Positions 39,987 through 49,165 of a stretch of 64,000 nucleotides of DNA are shown one piece after another. Position 1 is the stretch's first letter, and every line of letters begins with the position of its first letter. Under the pieces are notes generated by a model, which worked only from the letters and a program-made list of their open reading frames with translations, was not told where the DNA came from and did no database searches. This DNA is from AWTP1-13 sp963827545 (lineage in GTDB: Bacteria > Pseudomonadota > Alphaproteobacteria > Rhizobiales > Hyphomicrobiaceae). Both the position numbers and the translations under genes were made by a program. Where the stretch lies: NCBI GenBank assembly GCA_963827545.1, contig CAWHBI010000028.1, forward strand, positions 186,001 to 250,000, read 5' to 3'.

Positions 39987-40055
39987 ACGGGGTCAGACTC
40001 CTCGCCGCACCGGTGCTGTCGCAATGACCCGTCTGCGCGAGGGGTCTGACCCCGT
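39987..40055. repeat. Inverted repeat of two 19-bp arms upstream of the ThDP enzyme gene
   Basis: Arms 39987-40005 (ACGGGGTCAGACTCCTCGC) and 40037-40055 pair at 18 of 19 positions around a 31-bp loop. The right arm ends two bases before the SD (AAGGAG) of the next gene. The GGGTCAGAC core is reminiscent of widespread extragenic palindromes. It could also act as a transcript-level hairpin between the dioxygenase and the ThDP gene. Confidence 0.7.
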
Positions 40056-40070
40056 TCAAGGAGAAAACGC

Positions 40071-41720
40071 ATGCGCCATGGCGGCAAGATCCTGATCGAT
40101 CAGCTCGAGGCCCAGGGCACGACCACGGCGTTCACGGTGCCGGGTGAGAGCTTCCTCGCCGCGCTCGACGGCCTGCACGATTCCAACCGCATCAAGACGG
40201 TCGTGTGCCGGCAGGAAGGCGGCGCGTCGATGATGGCGGAGGCCTGGGGCAAGATCACCGGACAGCCCGGCGTGTGCTTCGTCACGCGCGGGCCCGGCGC
40301 CGCCAACGCCATGAGCGGGTTGCACATCGCCCAGCAGGATTCCACGCCGGTGGTGCTGTTCGTCGGCATGCCGGCGCGCGAGCACGAGGACCGCGAGGCG
40401 TTCCAGGAGATCGAGGTGAAGCGGCTCTTCTCCTCGTTCGTGAAATGGGCGGCCGTCATTCGCCAGACCGAGCGCATCCCGGAGTATGTGAGCCGTGCGT
40501 TTCATGCCGCGCGCTCGGGCCGGCCCGGCCCGGTCGTGCTCGGCCTGCCCGAGGACATGCTGGCGGCGGAAAGCGAGGCGATCGATGCCAAGGCGGCCCG
40601 CGTGCCGCAACCGCGTCCCGGTGCGGCGGACATCGACGTCTTGCAGGAGAAGCTGGCGCAGGCGCAGCGCCCGCTGATGATCGTGGGCGGGCCCGGCTGG
40701 AGCCGCGACGTGCAGAAGGCGGTCGAGGCATTCGCTGATCGCTTCGATCTGCCCGTCGCCCCGGCGTTCCGCTACCAGGACTACATCGACAACCGGCATC
40801 GCTGCTGCGTGGGCTGCGCCGGCATCGGCATCGATCCGAAACTGGGGGCTGCGATCAAGGATGCGGATGTGCTGCTCGTGGTTGGCGCACGCCTCGGCGA
40901 GATGACGACCAGCCAGTACACCCTGCTCGACATTCCCAACCCGAAACAGTTCCTGGTGCACGTGCACCCCTCGCCCGACGAGCTGGGCTCGGTCTATCGC
41001 GCGGACCTGCCTATCGCGGCCACGGCGGGCGCATTTGCCGAGACGCTGGGCCGGCTCCAGCCGCCCGTCAGAATTGCCTGGTCAGGCCTCAGAGCCGAGC
41101 TGCGGGCCGCCTACGAGCAGAGCCTCAAGCCTATTGCGATGCCGGGCGCGGTGAAGCTGGCCGACGTGGTGCGTACGGTTTCGCAGATGCTGCCGCAGGA
41201 CGGCATCGTCACCAATGGTGCCGGCAACTACGCGGCCTTCGTGCACCGCTATTTCGAGTACAAGGGCTATCGCACGCAGCTGGCCCCCACGTCGGGCTCC
41301 ATGGGCTATGGGCTGCCGGCGGCGGTCGCGGCCAAGCTCGCGCACCCTACGCGTCCCGTGGTCAACTTCCAGGGCGACGGCTGCTTCCTCATGACGGGCC
41401 AAGAGCTGGCAACGGCGGTGCAGTACGGCTTGGCCGTCGTCACGGTGGTGGCCAACAACGGCCTCTACGGCACGATCCGCATGCACCAGGAACGCGAATA
41501 CCCGAGCCGGGTCATCGGCACGACGCTCGTCAACCCCGACTTTGCCGCCTACGCCCGCAGCTTCGGCGCCGAGGGGTTCACGGTGGAAGCGACCCAGGAC
41601 TTTGCTCCTGCCTTCGCGCGGGCGTTGGAGGCCGGCAAGCCGGCCGTGATCGAGCTCAAGATCGACCCCGAGGCGATCTCGGTGCGCAAGACGCTGTCGG
41701 AGATCCGTGATCGCCGCTGA
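40071..41720 (+). CDS. Thiamine-diphosphate-dependent enzyme, acetolactate synthase-like
   Basis: 549 residues with the three-domain layout of the acetolactate synthase/benzoylformate decarboxylase superfamily. E26 in VPGE activates the cofactor. The ThDP/magnesium motif runs from GDG (435-437) to NN (about 464). Several segments (TRGPGAANAMSGLHIAQQDSTPVVLFVG) are close to acetolactate synthase large subunits. No small regulatory subunit gene is adjacent and no FAD-specific call can be made. It may be a catabolic carboligase or decarboxylase. Good SD and ATG start. Confidence 0.88.
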   Translation: MRHGGKILIDQLEAQGTTTAFTVPGESFLAALDGLHDSNRIKTVVCRQEGGASMMAEAWGKITGQPGVCFVTRGPGAANAMSGLHIAQQDSTPVVLFVGMPAREHEDREAFQEIEVKRLFSSFVKWAAVIRQTERIPEYVSRAFHAARSGRPGPVVLGLPEDMLAAESEAIDAKAARVPQPRPGAADIDVLQEKLAQAQRPLMIVGGPGWSRDVQKAVEAFADRFDLPVAPAFRYQDYIDNRHRCCVGCAGIGIDPKLGAAIKDADVLLVVGARLGEMTTSQYTLLDIPNPKQFLVHVHPSPDELGSVYRADLPIAATAGAFAETLGRLQPPVRIAWSGLRAELRAAYEQSLKPIAMPGAVKLADVVRTVSQMLPQDGIVTNGAGNYAAFVHRYFEYKGYRTQLAPTSGSMGYGLPAAVAAKLAHPTRPVVNFQGDGCFLMTGQELATAVQYGLAVVTVVANNGLYGTIRMHQEREYPSRVIGTTLVNPDFAAYARSFGAEGFTVEATQDFAPAFARALEAGKPAVIELKIDPEAISVRKTLSEIRDRR

Positions 41721-41903
41721 TGGGCGCCATGCTCGCGGCGACGACAAATAACCGGAATAATAATATCTGTGCCAATTCTAGATTGGATTAATTTCTACTA
41801 AATCTCTAGGGTTAAGCACGTTATAATTCTGACATAGCTTATCCCCGCCTTATGCATTATATACAGCCCACTCGAGGGATCACAACAACGCTTTCCGGAT
41901 GCC

Positions 41904-42074
41904 ATGGACCTGTTTGCTGCCGAGCAACTGAACGGCAAGCTCTGTCAGGGCGCGAAGAGGGGAGCGTTCTTGTGTTTCCTCGTTGCCTGCGCGCTGCTCT
42001 GCGTCGCCCTGGTGCCGCAGGGTCGCCTGGTCGACGGCGATAGCGCGGTTGCCAGCACGGCACTGGTGCGCTGA
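41904..42074 (+). CDS. Candidate 56-residue small membrane protein
   Basis: ATG frame reading MDLFAAEQLNGKLCQGAKRG, then a hydrophobic stretch FLCFLVACALLCVALV (about 22-37), then a short polar tail. A promoter-like A+T-rich block lies upstream and a strong terminator begins 41 bp after its stop. Together they suggest a self-contained transcript. The SD is weak, so the transcript may instead be a small RNA. No family recognised. Confidence 0.35.
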   Translation: MDLFAAEQLNGKLCQGAKRGAFLCFLVACALLCVALVPQGRLVDGDSAVASTALVR

Positions 42075-42115
42075 ACGAGTGGACTTGGGTTCTTCTTGCT
42101 GACGACACCCCACTG

Positions 42116-42152
42116 ACCCCTCCTCCCGAGAACGGAGGAGGGGTTTCTTTTT
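42116..42152 (+). terminator. Strong Rho-independent terminator
   Basis: Stem ACCCCTCCTCC (42116-42126) with GGAGGAGGGGT (42134-42144), 7-nt loop, followed by TTCTTTTT. An 11-bp perfect stem with a T-run, read on the plus strand. It ends whatever is transcribed from the A+T-rich region upstream, or the ThDP gene. Confidence 0.85.
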
Positions 42153-42282
42153 GAAGGTGCCGTCCGCCTCCATGGCATCACGATATCCAGGCGCGTGTTG
42201 TGCCGACGACACAAGGTCCGCCCACGTCCCGTGCTAGACTCTGTCTTGGTGCGGGCCTCGTGTGTCGGTATGGGGCCTGGTT

Positions 42283-44187
42283 ATGCGTTGCCGCACTCTA
42301 TTGTTTTGTTTGTTTGTTTCTGGGCTTGCCCAACCTGCGGCGGGCCAGAATTTCAACCAATCCGTCACCTTTGGTGACAGCAACGTCGACAGCGGCTTCT
42401 ATAAGGCGCTCCCGAGCCCTGGCGGGGGTCCAGGCTTTCAATGCTTTGTGGGCGGCAGCAGTCGCAACAGGCGCCGGCAAGCCCACCAGCAGTCCCGGCC
42501 TAATGAACTCCGAGGCGCTCGCCGCCTATTTCGGCCTTACTGCGCTTCCGGCCAATCAGCCTGGAGGCACGAACTTCGCCACGAGCGGCGCCAAGAACGT
42601 GCTCGTCAACAACGACGCGACCGGCGGCTTCCAGCAGGCGATCCCGACGACGGTGCAAATCGCCAACTACCTGTTGGACTACGGTGGAGTCGCCAACCCC
42701 AATGCGCTGTTCCTGATCAATTCCGGCGCCAATGACATTGCGTTCGCGATCGGTGACCTGGGTGCAGGCCCGCATCCCGCTGATCCGAAAGCATTCGTCG
42801 TCGACTCAGCGAAAAGCCTGGCGGCGGCGATCGCGGGCCTGAAGGCTGCAGGGGCGCGCTACATCGTCGTCCCCAATCAACCGTTCTCTTTCCCCGGCGG
42901 CGCGGCCAACGCAGATCTGAGGCAGCTTCGGCTCGACTACAGCCAAGCTCTGTGGTCGTCACTGGCCGGCGCCGGCGTCAACTTCATCCCGGCCGACATC
43001 AACTCGGTTAGGGTTGCGATCCGCGACAACCCAGCATCTTTGGCTTCCAATTCATCGACACGGCCGACAACCACACTGCTTGCGTCAGGCCCGCAGGCAT
43101 CGGCGATGCCTATGCGCTGCTTTGCTCTTCCAACCCAGCCGCACCTTCGCAGCTGGCGGCCGTGCCCAACCCCGAACTTACGAGGCTATTTGCCGATGCA
43201 GAGGGCCATCTGTCGACCGCAGGACAGAAAATCTTCGCCGACTATTATTACAGCCTGCTCGTCGCCCCCAGCCAGATCTCGTTCCTGCCCGAGACGGCGG
43301 TCAAGACGCGGGGGCGGCTCATTGCCAACATCCAGCAGCAGATCGATGCAGGACGGCAGCAGACCGGCGGCATGTTCCGCACCTGGGTGACGGGCGACAC
43401 CTCCTATCTGCAGATGGACAACTATCCGGGCTTCCCCAATGACCCGAGCCACCCGCTCGCACTCGCCGCCGGTTTCGGTATGAGGTTCCCCGGCGAGGTG
43501 ATCGCCGGCGGAGCGCTCTCGACCGGACACCTCAACTCCGATTTCAGCGGCGGCCGCGGCAATTTCCAGCAGGATGAGCTCGCGGGCAGCCTCTATCTGG
43601 GCATCCTGCCCTTCCCGTTCTGGGCCACGCTGGTCGGTACCTACGGCAAGCTCGACTACGACGTGAACCGCATCGTGCCGGTCGGCATCACCACGCAGGC
43701 CAATCCCGGCAGCACGCACGGCACCAACCTATCGGTGGCGGGCCAGATCGGCTTCGCCCTTGGCGGCTGCGTGAAGCAAGGCCCGTTCGCCGGCCTTGCC
43801 TGGCAGCGCGTCGAGGTCGACGGCTTCACCGAAACCGGCGGGTTCACGAGCCTGTCGTTCGCCGATCAGACCCGGGACTCCACCATCGGCTCGGTGGGCT
43901 TCAAGGTCAGCAGCCACTGCGGGGCGATCCGGCCCTTCGGCCAGGTGAGCTACAGCCAGGAGCTGGCCTCCACCGACCGCGAGGTGACGGCGTCTCTCAC
44001 CACCACCGATGCGCCCAGCTATCACCTGCCAGCGGTCGTGCTCGGCAAGCACTGGGGCTCGGCCACGCTCGGCAGCAATTTCATTCTGGCTCCGGGTGTC
44101 ACGGCGTTGGCTGCGTTCTCGGCGGACTTCGGCCAGAGCGACGTGGTGAGCCTGGGCGGCCAGATCGGCATCAACATTGCGTTCTGA
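42283..44187 (+). CDS. GDSL-type autotransporter esterase (two frameshifts)
   Basis: Exported SGNH/GDSL hydrolase fused to a C-terminal autotransporter barrel, like EstA-type lipolytic enzymes; about 634 residues when corrected. A signal peptide (LLFCLFVSGLAQPAAG) is followed by block I TFGDSNVDSG with the nucleophile serine, and block III NSGANDIAF. The late histidine is probably in AEGHLSTAGQ, and the barrel ends in INIAF, a typical terminal phenylalanine. The frame slips +1 in the G5 run at 42424-42428 and returns with a -1 in the T run at 43039-43041. Both ends are thus in one frame and the middle is not. Confidence 0.85.
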
Positions 44188-44219
44188 GGGCGATCTGACG
44201 CTCGCGCGGCTGCCTAGGG

Positions 44220-45536
44220 CTAGCCCAGCCCCGCGCGCTTGAGTTGGCTCGCGAACTTGCCCCGGTTGGCGGGATCGATGCGGAAACGGGCCGTGACGGC
44301 GCCAGTGTCCGCCGTTGCCTCTTCCAGGACCTCTGCGTGGGCATGGAGCCAGCTCAGGAGCCGGCCCTCGCGCGCCGGGATCTCGATGGTGACGATCTCG
44401 TCCTTGCCGCCGAGCCAGGCATCGACTGCCTGACGCAGCGCGTCCGTGCCCTCGCCAGTGAGCGCGGAAACCAGCACCGGATGGCGCTCGCTGCGCAGCA
44501 GTGCGCGCTCCGCGTCGGCGCGGGCCGCCGCGGTGAGGCGGTCCGTCTTGTTCCACACCTCCAGCAATGGGCCATCAGCGGCATCGGCGGCGATGCCGAG
44601 GTCCGCCAGCACCGCCTCGACATCATGCCGCTGGGCTTCGGTCTCGGGGTGGCTGATGTCGCGCACGTGCAGCACGAGATCGGCTTCGACAACCTCCTCG
44701 AGCGTGGCGCGGAAAGCGGCCACCAGTGCCGTCGGCAGGTCGGAGATGAAGCCGACCGTGTCGGAGAGGATCACCCGCCGTCCGCTCGGCAGTTTCACCT
44801 CGCGCATGGTGGGGTCGAGCGTCTGGAACACCTGGTCCTTGGCGGATACCGCGGCACCCGTCAGGCGGTTGAAGAGCGTCGACTTGCCAGCGTTGGTGTA
44901 GCCGACGATGGCGACCATGGGGAACGGCACGCGCTTGCGGCCGGCGCGGTGCAGCCCGCGCGTCTTGACCACGACGCCAAGCTCCTTGCGGATCGCGGCG
45001 ATGCGCTCGTCGATCAGCCGCCGGTCGGTCTCGATCTGCGCCTCGCCAGGGCCGCCGAGGAAGCCGAAGCCGCCGCGCTGGCGCTCGAGGTGGGTCCAGC
45101 TGCGGACCAGCCGGCTCTTCTGGTAGGTGAGGTGTGCAAGCTCGACCTGGAGGCGACCTTCCCGTGTCAGCGCGCGCTGGCCGAAGATCTCGAGGATCAA
45201 CCCGGTGCGGTCGAGCACCTTGCAGGCCCACGCCTTCTCCAGGTTGCGCTGCTGCACCGGGCTGACGATATGATCGATGATGGCGAGGCCAACCTCATGC
45301 TCGGCAATCAGGTTGCCGATCTCCGCCACCTTGCCGGAGCCGAACAAGGTCGAAGGGCGCGGCTGAGGCAAGGGCACAACCAGGGCGGTGCGCACGTCAA
45401 GCGCGATGGCGCGCGCGAGCCCGACCGCTTCGGCGAGGCGGTCCTCGATGGAATGGGTCGCGGCCGCGTTCGCGAGCCCGTTGCCGTTGCCGGCTTTCGC
45501 TTGGGATCGGTGCGGCTGGCGCCACGGCACGAGCAC
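44220..45536 (-). CDS. hflX: GTPase HflX
   Basis: Ribosome-associated GTPase that splits stalled or heat-damaged ribosomes. 438 residues: N-terminal HflX domain (TLFGSGKVAEIGNLI, LDRTGLILEIFGQRA), a GGFGFLGGPGEAQIETDRR linker, and the G domain with GYTNAGKST, DTVGFISDLP and NKTD. GTG at 45536 is the only reasonable start. The hflX-like reading continues upstream without a start codon toward hfq. Follows hfq, the conserved order. Confidence 0.95.
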   Translation of the reverse strand: MLVPWRQPHRSQAKAGNGNGLANAAATHSIEDRLAEAVGLARAIALDVRTALVVPLPQPRPSTLFGSGKVAEIGNLIAEHEVGLAIIDHIVSPVQQRNLEKAWACKVLDRTGLILEIFGQRALTREGRLQVELAHLTYQKSRLVRSWTHLERQRGGFGFLGGPGEAQIETDRRLIDERIAAIRKELGVVVKTRGLHRAGRKRVPFPMVAIVGYTNAGKSTLFNRLTGAAVSAKDQVFQTLDPTMREVKLPSGRRVILSDTVGFISDLPTALVAAFRATLEEVVEADLVLHVRDISHPETEAQRHDVEAVLADLGIAADAADGPLLEVWNKTDRLTAAARADAERALLRSERHPVLVSALTGEGTDALRQAVDAWLGGKDEIVTIEIPAREGRLLSWLHAHAEVLEEATADTGAVTARFRIDPANRGKFASQLKRAGLG

Positions 45537-45622
45537 GACCGCGCGCGTCGCAACGCGCTGGCGGTCGACCGGCGCGCGGCGCCCGCGGGCAGATTTGGGC
45601 GGCGAGGACGTGGTCGAAATGG

Positions 45623-45874
45623 CTAACCCTGTTGGCCTTCGGCGGGATCAGAGTCCATGAGATGCACCGGCTGACCGGGCATGATGGTAGATATGGCGTG
45701 CTTGTAGACCAATTGCGAGTGTCCGTCGCGGCGCAAGAGCACGCAGAAGTTGTCGAACCAGGTGACGATGCCCTGCAATTTCACGCCGTTGATGAGAAAG
45801 ATGGTCAGTGGCGTTTTGTTCTTGCGCACATGGTTCAGGAACGTGTCCTGAAGACTCTGGGCTTTCTCGGCCAT
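45623..45874 (-). CDS. hfq: RNA chaperone Hfq
   Basis: 83 residues forming the Sm fold, with QDTFLNHVRKNKTPLTIFLINGVKLQG and the Sm2 motif YKHAIST. The hexamer pairs small RNAs with mRNAs. Small tail, as usual in this class. First of the hfq-hflX pair. Confidence 0.98.
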   Translation of the reverse strand: MAEKAQSLQDTFLNHVRKNKTPLTIFLINGVKLQGIVTWFDNFCVLLRRDGHSQLVYKHAISTIMPGQPVHLMDSDPAEGQQG

Positions 45875-46006
45875 TGTTGTTGTCCGTTCTTGTCATTCGG
45901 CAAGGTGACAGCCTCAAGCCTTCACCCCCGGCCCAATAAATTGCAGATTCATGCTGCTCTGCACAAGCAGATTCGCTCCTGCGCAAGCCCGAAAACGCCT
46001 TCCCAA

Positions 46007-46870
46007 TCAGCGGTCGGCAAGCTCGGCCGATGAATGAAATTCGGACCTCAGCTTTTGTGTCAGAAGTCCCGGCGCACCATTGCCGATCGGCTGGCCGTCG
46101 ATGCGCACGACCGGCATGACGATATTGGTCGCCGAGGTGATGAAGGCCTCGCGGGCGGCCTTGGCCTCCTCGACGGTAAACGGCCGCTCCAGGAACTCGA
46201 TAGCCTCGCGTTTGAGCAGATCGATCAAGGTGGTGCGGGTGACGCCCCTGAGGATATCGACATCTGCCTGGCGCGTGATGAGGCGGCCCTGCTTGTCGAG
46301 GATCCAGGCATTGGACGAGGCGCCCTCGGTTACGCAGCCCTTGTCGTCGACGAACCAGGCCTCCTTGGCTTCCTGGCTGCGTGCCGCCTCCTTGGCCAGG
46401 GCCGCGGGCAGCAGCATCACCGTCTTGATGTCGCACCGGGCCCAGCGCGTATCCGGCATGGTCTGGATGGCGATGCCCTTCTCGGCCGTTGCCTCCAGCC
46501 GGCGCGGCGACACGCTGCGGGCGAGACACACGACGGTTGGAAGCACGTCGGCGGCCGGGAACAGGAAGTCGCGCGGGCCGGCGCCGCGCGAAACCTGCAG
46601 ATAGACGATGCCGTTCGCCACCCGGTTGCGCCGGATGGTCTCGCGCAGCACGCGCGACCAGGCGGTCGGTGCCATGGGTTGCGGGATGCGCAGCTCGGTG
46701 AGCGATCGGGCGAGGCGCTGCATGTGCCGCGTCTCGTCGACCAGCCGCCCGCCTTTGACCTCGCACACCTCGTAGACCGCGTCGGCGAACTGGAACCCGC
46801 GATCCTCGGCGTGCACCGCGGCCTCCGCATAAGGCAGATAGCGTCCGTTGACGTAGACGACGCGTGTCAC
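46007..46870 (-). CDS. dat: D-amino-acid transaminase
   Basis: Fold IV PLP enzyme of about 287 residues, making D-amino acids such as D-glutamate or D-alanine. VNGRYLPYAEAAVHAEDRGFQFADAVYEV is the family N-terminus. The PLP lysine sits in RCDIKTVMLL, and TEGASSNAWI and the GVTR loop bind the cofactor phosphate. The start is GTG at 46870, just before the homology. The gene often lies between ntrX and hfq in this class, as here, though VapBC is interposed. Confidence 0.9.
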   Translation of the reverse strand: MTRVVYVNGRYLPYAEAAVHAEDRGFQFADAVYEVCEVKGGRLVDETRHMQRLARSLTELRIPQPMAPTAWSRVLRETIRRNRVANGIVYLQVSRGAGPRDFLFPAADVLPTVVCLARSVSPRRLEATAEKGIAIQTMPDTRWARCDIKTVMLLPAALAKEAARSQEAKEAWFVDDKGCVTEGASSNAWILDKQGRLITRQADVDILRGVTRTTLIDLLKREAIEFLERPFTVEEAKAAREAFITSATNIVMPVVRIDGQPIGNGAPGLLTQKLRSEFHSSAELADR

Positions 46871-47044
46871 GTGCTGGCCTCGCTGATGCTGGAGCAGTTG
46901 CGGCTGACAAACTGATAGGCCACGAGCAGGCAACCTGCCAAGCTCGACATTCTCGTGTGGGCCCAGAGTGCCAACTATCAATCGGATCTTCTCGCTGCCC
47001 GGCCGGTGGCGACCGCTGCCGCTCTCGGTCCAGCGGTGGCCGGA

Positions 47045-47455
47045 TCAGCCGGCAAAGGGATCGACGACGCTGACGCCGGCCTTCTCGAAATCGGCGCGGT
47101 CGCGCGTGACGACCATCAGGTCGTGAACGAGGGCGGTCGCGGCAATCAGGCTGTCCTTGATCGGCATGGCGCGCCCGGTGGCGCGAAGGCGTGCGAGCAG
47201 CTGCGCCCACCTCAGGCCCGTTTCCGCTTCCCACGGCAAACAGTGCAGCCGCTGAATGCCCGCGTCGAACCACTGCTCCAGCTTCGCGCGCCTCCTCCCT
47301 TTGTGGAGCAAGAGAATGCCGAAGCGCACCTCGCCCAGGATGAAGGGATCGACAGCGATTTCGCGCTCGTGGCGCCGGAGCCACCCGAGGACATTGGGAT
47401 CGGGTGCCGGCCTTGTGGGCTCGCTGAGGACATTGGCGTCGACCAGATACTTCAC
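47045..47455 (-). CDS. vapC: VapC-family PIN-domain toxin
   Basis: PIN-domain ribonuclease of 136 residues. The acidic active-site residues are seen in YLVDANVLSE, LGEVRFG, PIKDSLIAA and TRDRADF. The start is GTG at 47455, overlapping the antitoxin stop (GTGA), which implies coupling. Likely cleaves a tRNA or rRNA loop, as known for other VapCs. Confidence 0.9.
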   Translation of the reverse strand: MKYLVDANVLSEPTRPAPDPNVLGWLRRHEREIAVDPFILGEVRFGILLLHKGRRRAKLEQWFDAGIQRLHCLPWEAETGLRWAQLLARLRATGRAMPIKDSLIAATALVHDLMVVTRDRADFEKAGVSVVDPFAG

Positions 47456-47682
47456 AGCGTGTCGGTCGACTGGGAGTCGATGGAAACGAAGAAACCCTTC
47501 TCGGGGCACGCGAGCAGCCAGTCGACCAGGCCCTCATTCGACGGCGCCGAACGCCGTTTGAGCCGGTACTCGCCGCGATCGAGACGCTCGACCTCGAACT
47601 CCTGGCCCTGCTCAATTCCGTCCTGTCGCCGCAGCTCGGCTGGCAAGACAATCTGGCCTCTCGATGAAACCTTGGTTTTCAT
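47452..47682 (-). CDS. vapB: VapB-type antitoxin (AbrB/SpoVT fold)
   Basis: 76 residues. The N-terminal swapped-hairpin DNA-binding domain (MKTKVSSRGQIVLPAELR) is followed by a toxin-binding tail with NEGLVDWLLACPEKGFF. ATG at 47682 fits. A near-perfect operator palindrome lies 11 bp upstream. The pair is inserted between dat and ntrX. Confidence 0.9.
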   Translation of the reverse strand: MKTKVSSRGQIVLPAELRRQDGIEQGQEFEVERLDRGEYRLKRRSAPSNEGLVDWLLACPEKGFFVSIDSQSTDTL

Positions 47683-47692
47683 GCCCAAGTAA

Positions 47693-47711
47693 GATAGCGT
47701 CTTACGCTATC
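47693..47711. promoter_or_regulatory. Perfect inverted repeat upstream of vapB (candidate VapBC operator)
   Basis: GATAGCGT-CTT-ACGCTATC, two perfect 8-bp arms with a 3-bp spacer, 11 bp before the vapB ATG. VapBC complexes bind such palindromes to repress their own operon. Confidence 0.65.
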
Positions 47712-47746
47712 AGAGGCAACTTGTGCGTGGCGGCGGAGTTTGGGCA

Positions 47747-49141
47747 CTAGCTCGGGCGGAAATCGCCGCTGCGCTCCTGCGAGCTCACCCCAAGCGCGCG
47801 CAGCTTGCGGTGCAGGGCCGAGCGCTCCATGCCGACGAATTCGGCGGTGCGGGAGATGTTGCCGCCGAAACGGTTGATCTGGGCGAGCAGATACTCGCGC
47901 TCGAAGATCTCGCGCGCCTCGCGCAATGGCAGCGACATGAGGTGCTCCGCCCCGCCATTGACGGGTAAGGGCACGTTGGAGCCGATCTCTTCGGGCAGCA
48001 TGTTGGCGGTGATGATGCCGTCGGGATCGCCGCCCGAGAGGATCAGCAGCCGCTCGATGTTGTTCCTGAGCTCGCGGATGTTGCCAGGCCAATCGTGCGC
48101 CTGCAGGACGGCGATGGCATCCTCGCCGATCTTGCGCGGCGCCAGCCCCGAGGAATGGGAGACCTGGGTGACGAAAAACGTAATGAGCTCCGGGATGTCG
48201 TCGCGCCGCTCGGCCAGCCCCGGCACGCGCAGCGGCACCACATTGAGACGGTGGAACAGGTCCTCGCGGAAGCGGCCTTCCGCCATGTCCCGCTCCAGAT
48301 CGCGGCTGGTGGAGGAGATGATGCGCACGTCCACTGCCACCTTGGGCCCGCCGCCGACGCGCTGGAACTTCTGCTCCACCAGCACTCGCAACACCTTGCC
48401 CTGGGTCTCCAAGGGCATATCGGCGACCTCGTCGATGTAGAGGGTGCCCCCGTGCGCCTCCTCGAGCGCGCCCACTTTGCGGGGACCAGAGTGATCCTCG
48501 GTGCCGAACAACTCCTCCTCGACGCGGTCGGGCGCCATGGAGGCGGCATTGAGGACCACGAAAGGACCGTCCTTGCGATGCGACTTGTCGTGCAGCACCC
48601 GCGCGCAAAGCTCCTTGCCCGCGCCCGAGGCGCCGCGGATCAGCACGCGGCTGTTGGTGGGCGCGACGCGATCTAGCGAGGCGCGCAGCTGGTTGATGGC
48701 TGCTGAGCGCCCGATCATGTCGAAACTTACGACCGAGCGCTCGCGCAGCGTGCGCACTTCGCGCTGCAGCCTGGCCGCCTCGAGCGCGCGCTGCGTCACC
48801 AGCATGAGGCGGTCGGCCTTGAACGGCTTCTCGATATAGTCGTAGGCGCCCCGCTTGATGGCCGTCACGGCGGTCTCGATGTTGCCGTGGCCCGAGATGA
48901 TGACCACGGGCAGGTCGGGATGCGCCTTCTTCGTGATGTTGAGCACCTCCAGCCCGTCGAGCCGGCTGCCCTGCAGCCAGATATCCAGGATGACCAGCTG
49001 CGGCCGGCGCTCCTCGATCGCCTTCAGGGCCTCGTCGGAATCGCGGGCGAGGCGCGTGCGGTGGCCGTCGTCCTGCAGGAAGCCCGCGACCATCTCGCGG
49101 ATGTCCGCCTCGTCGTCGACGATCAGGATGTCAGAGGCCAT
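47747..49141 (-). CDS. ntrX: Nitrogen/redox response regulator NtrX
   Basis: 464-residue response regulator: receiver domain (ILIVDDEADIREM, phospho-acceptor aspartate in VILDIWL), AAA+ domain (GASGAGKELCARVLH, GGTLYIDEVADMP) and a Fis-type C-terminal helix-turn-helix (NISRTAEFVGMERSALHRKL). The sigma54-contact GAFTGA loop is absent, with HSGPRKVGA in its place. This is characteristic of alphaproteobacterial NtrX and suggests control that does not use sigma54. Follows ntrY after 24 bp. Confidence 0.95.
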   Translation of the reverse strand: MASDILIVDDEADIREMVAGFLQDDGHRTRLARDSDEALKAIEERRPQLVILDIWLQGSRLDGLEVLNITKKAHPDLPVVIISGHGNIETAVTAIKRGAYDYIEKPFKADRLMLVTQRALEAARLQREVRTLRERSVVSFDMIGRSAAINQLRASLDRVAPTNSRVLIRGASGAGKELCARVLHDKSHRKDGPFVVLNAASMAPDRVEEELFGTEDHSGPRKVGALEEAHGGTLYIDEVADMPLETQGKVLRVLVEQKFQRVGGGPKVAVDVRIISSTSRDLERDMAEGRFREDLFHRLNVVPLRVPGLAERRDDIPELITFFVTQVSHSSGLAPRKIGEDAIAVLQAHDWPGNIRELRNNIERLLILSGGDPDGIITANMLPEEIGSNVPLPVNGGAEHLMSLPLREAREIFEREYLLAQINRFGGNISRTAEFVGMERSALHRKLRALGVSSQERSGDFRPS

Positions 49142-49165
49142 CTCTCACTCCTTGGCTCTTTGGGT

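Larger units (their letters stand above)
41721..42282. other. A+T-rich intergenic region with a terminator and a candidate small gene
   Basis: Bases about 41745-41870 are strikingly A+T-rich compared with all surroundings, with CTGACA near 41829-41834 and TATGCATTATATA near 41851-41863 as promoter-like elements. A small frame at 41904-42074 follows, then a strong terminator at 42116-42152. The rest up to 42282 is ordinary leader for the autotransporter gene. Confidence 0.5.
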
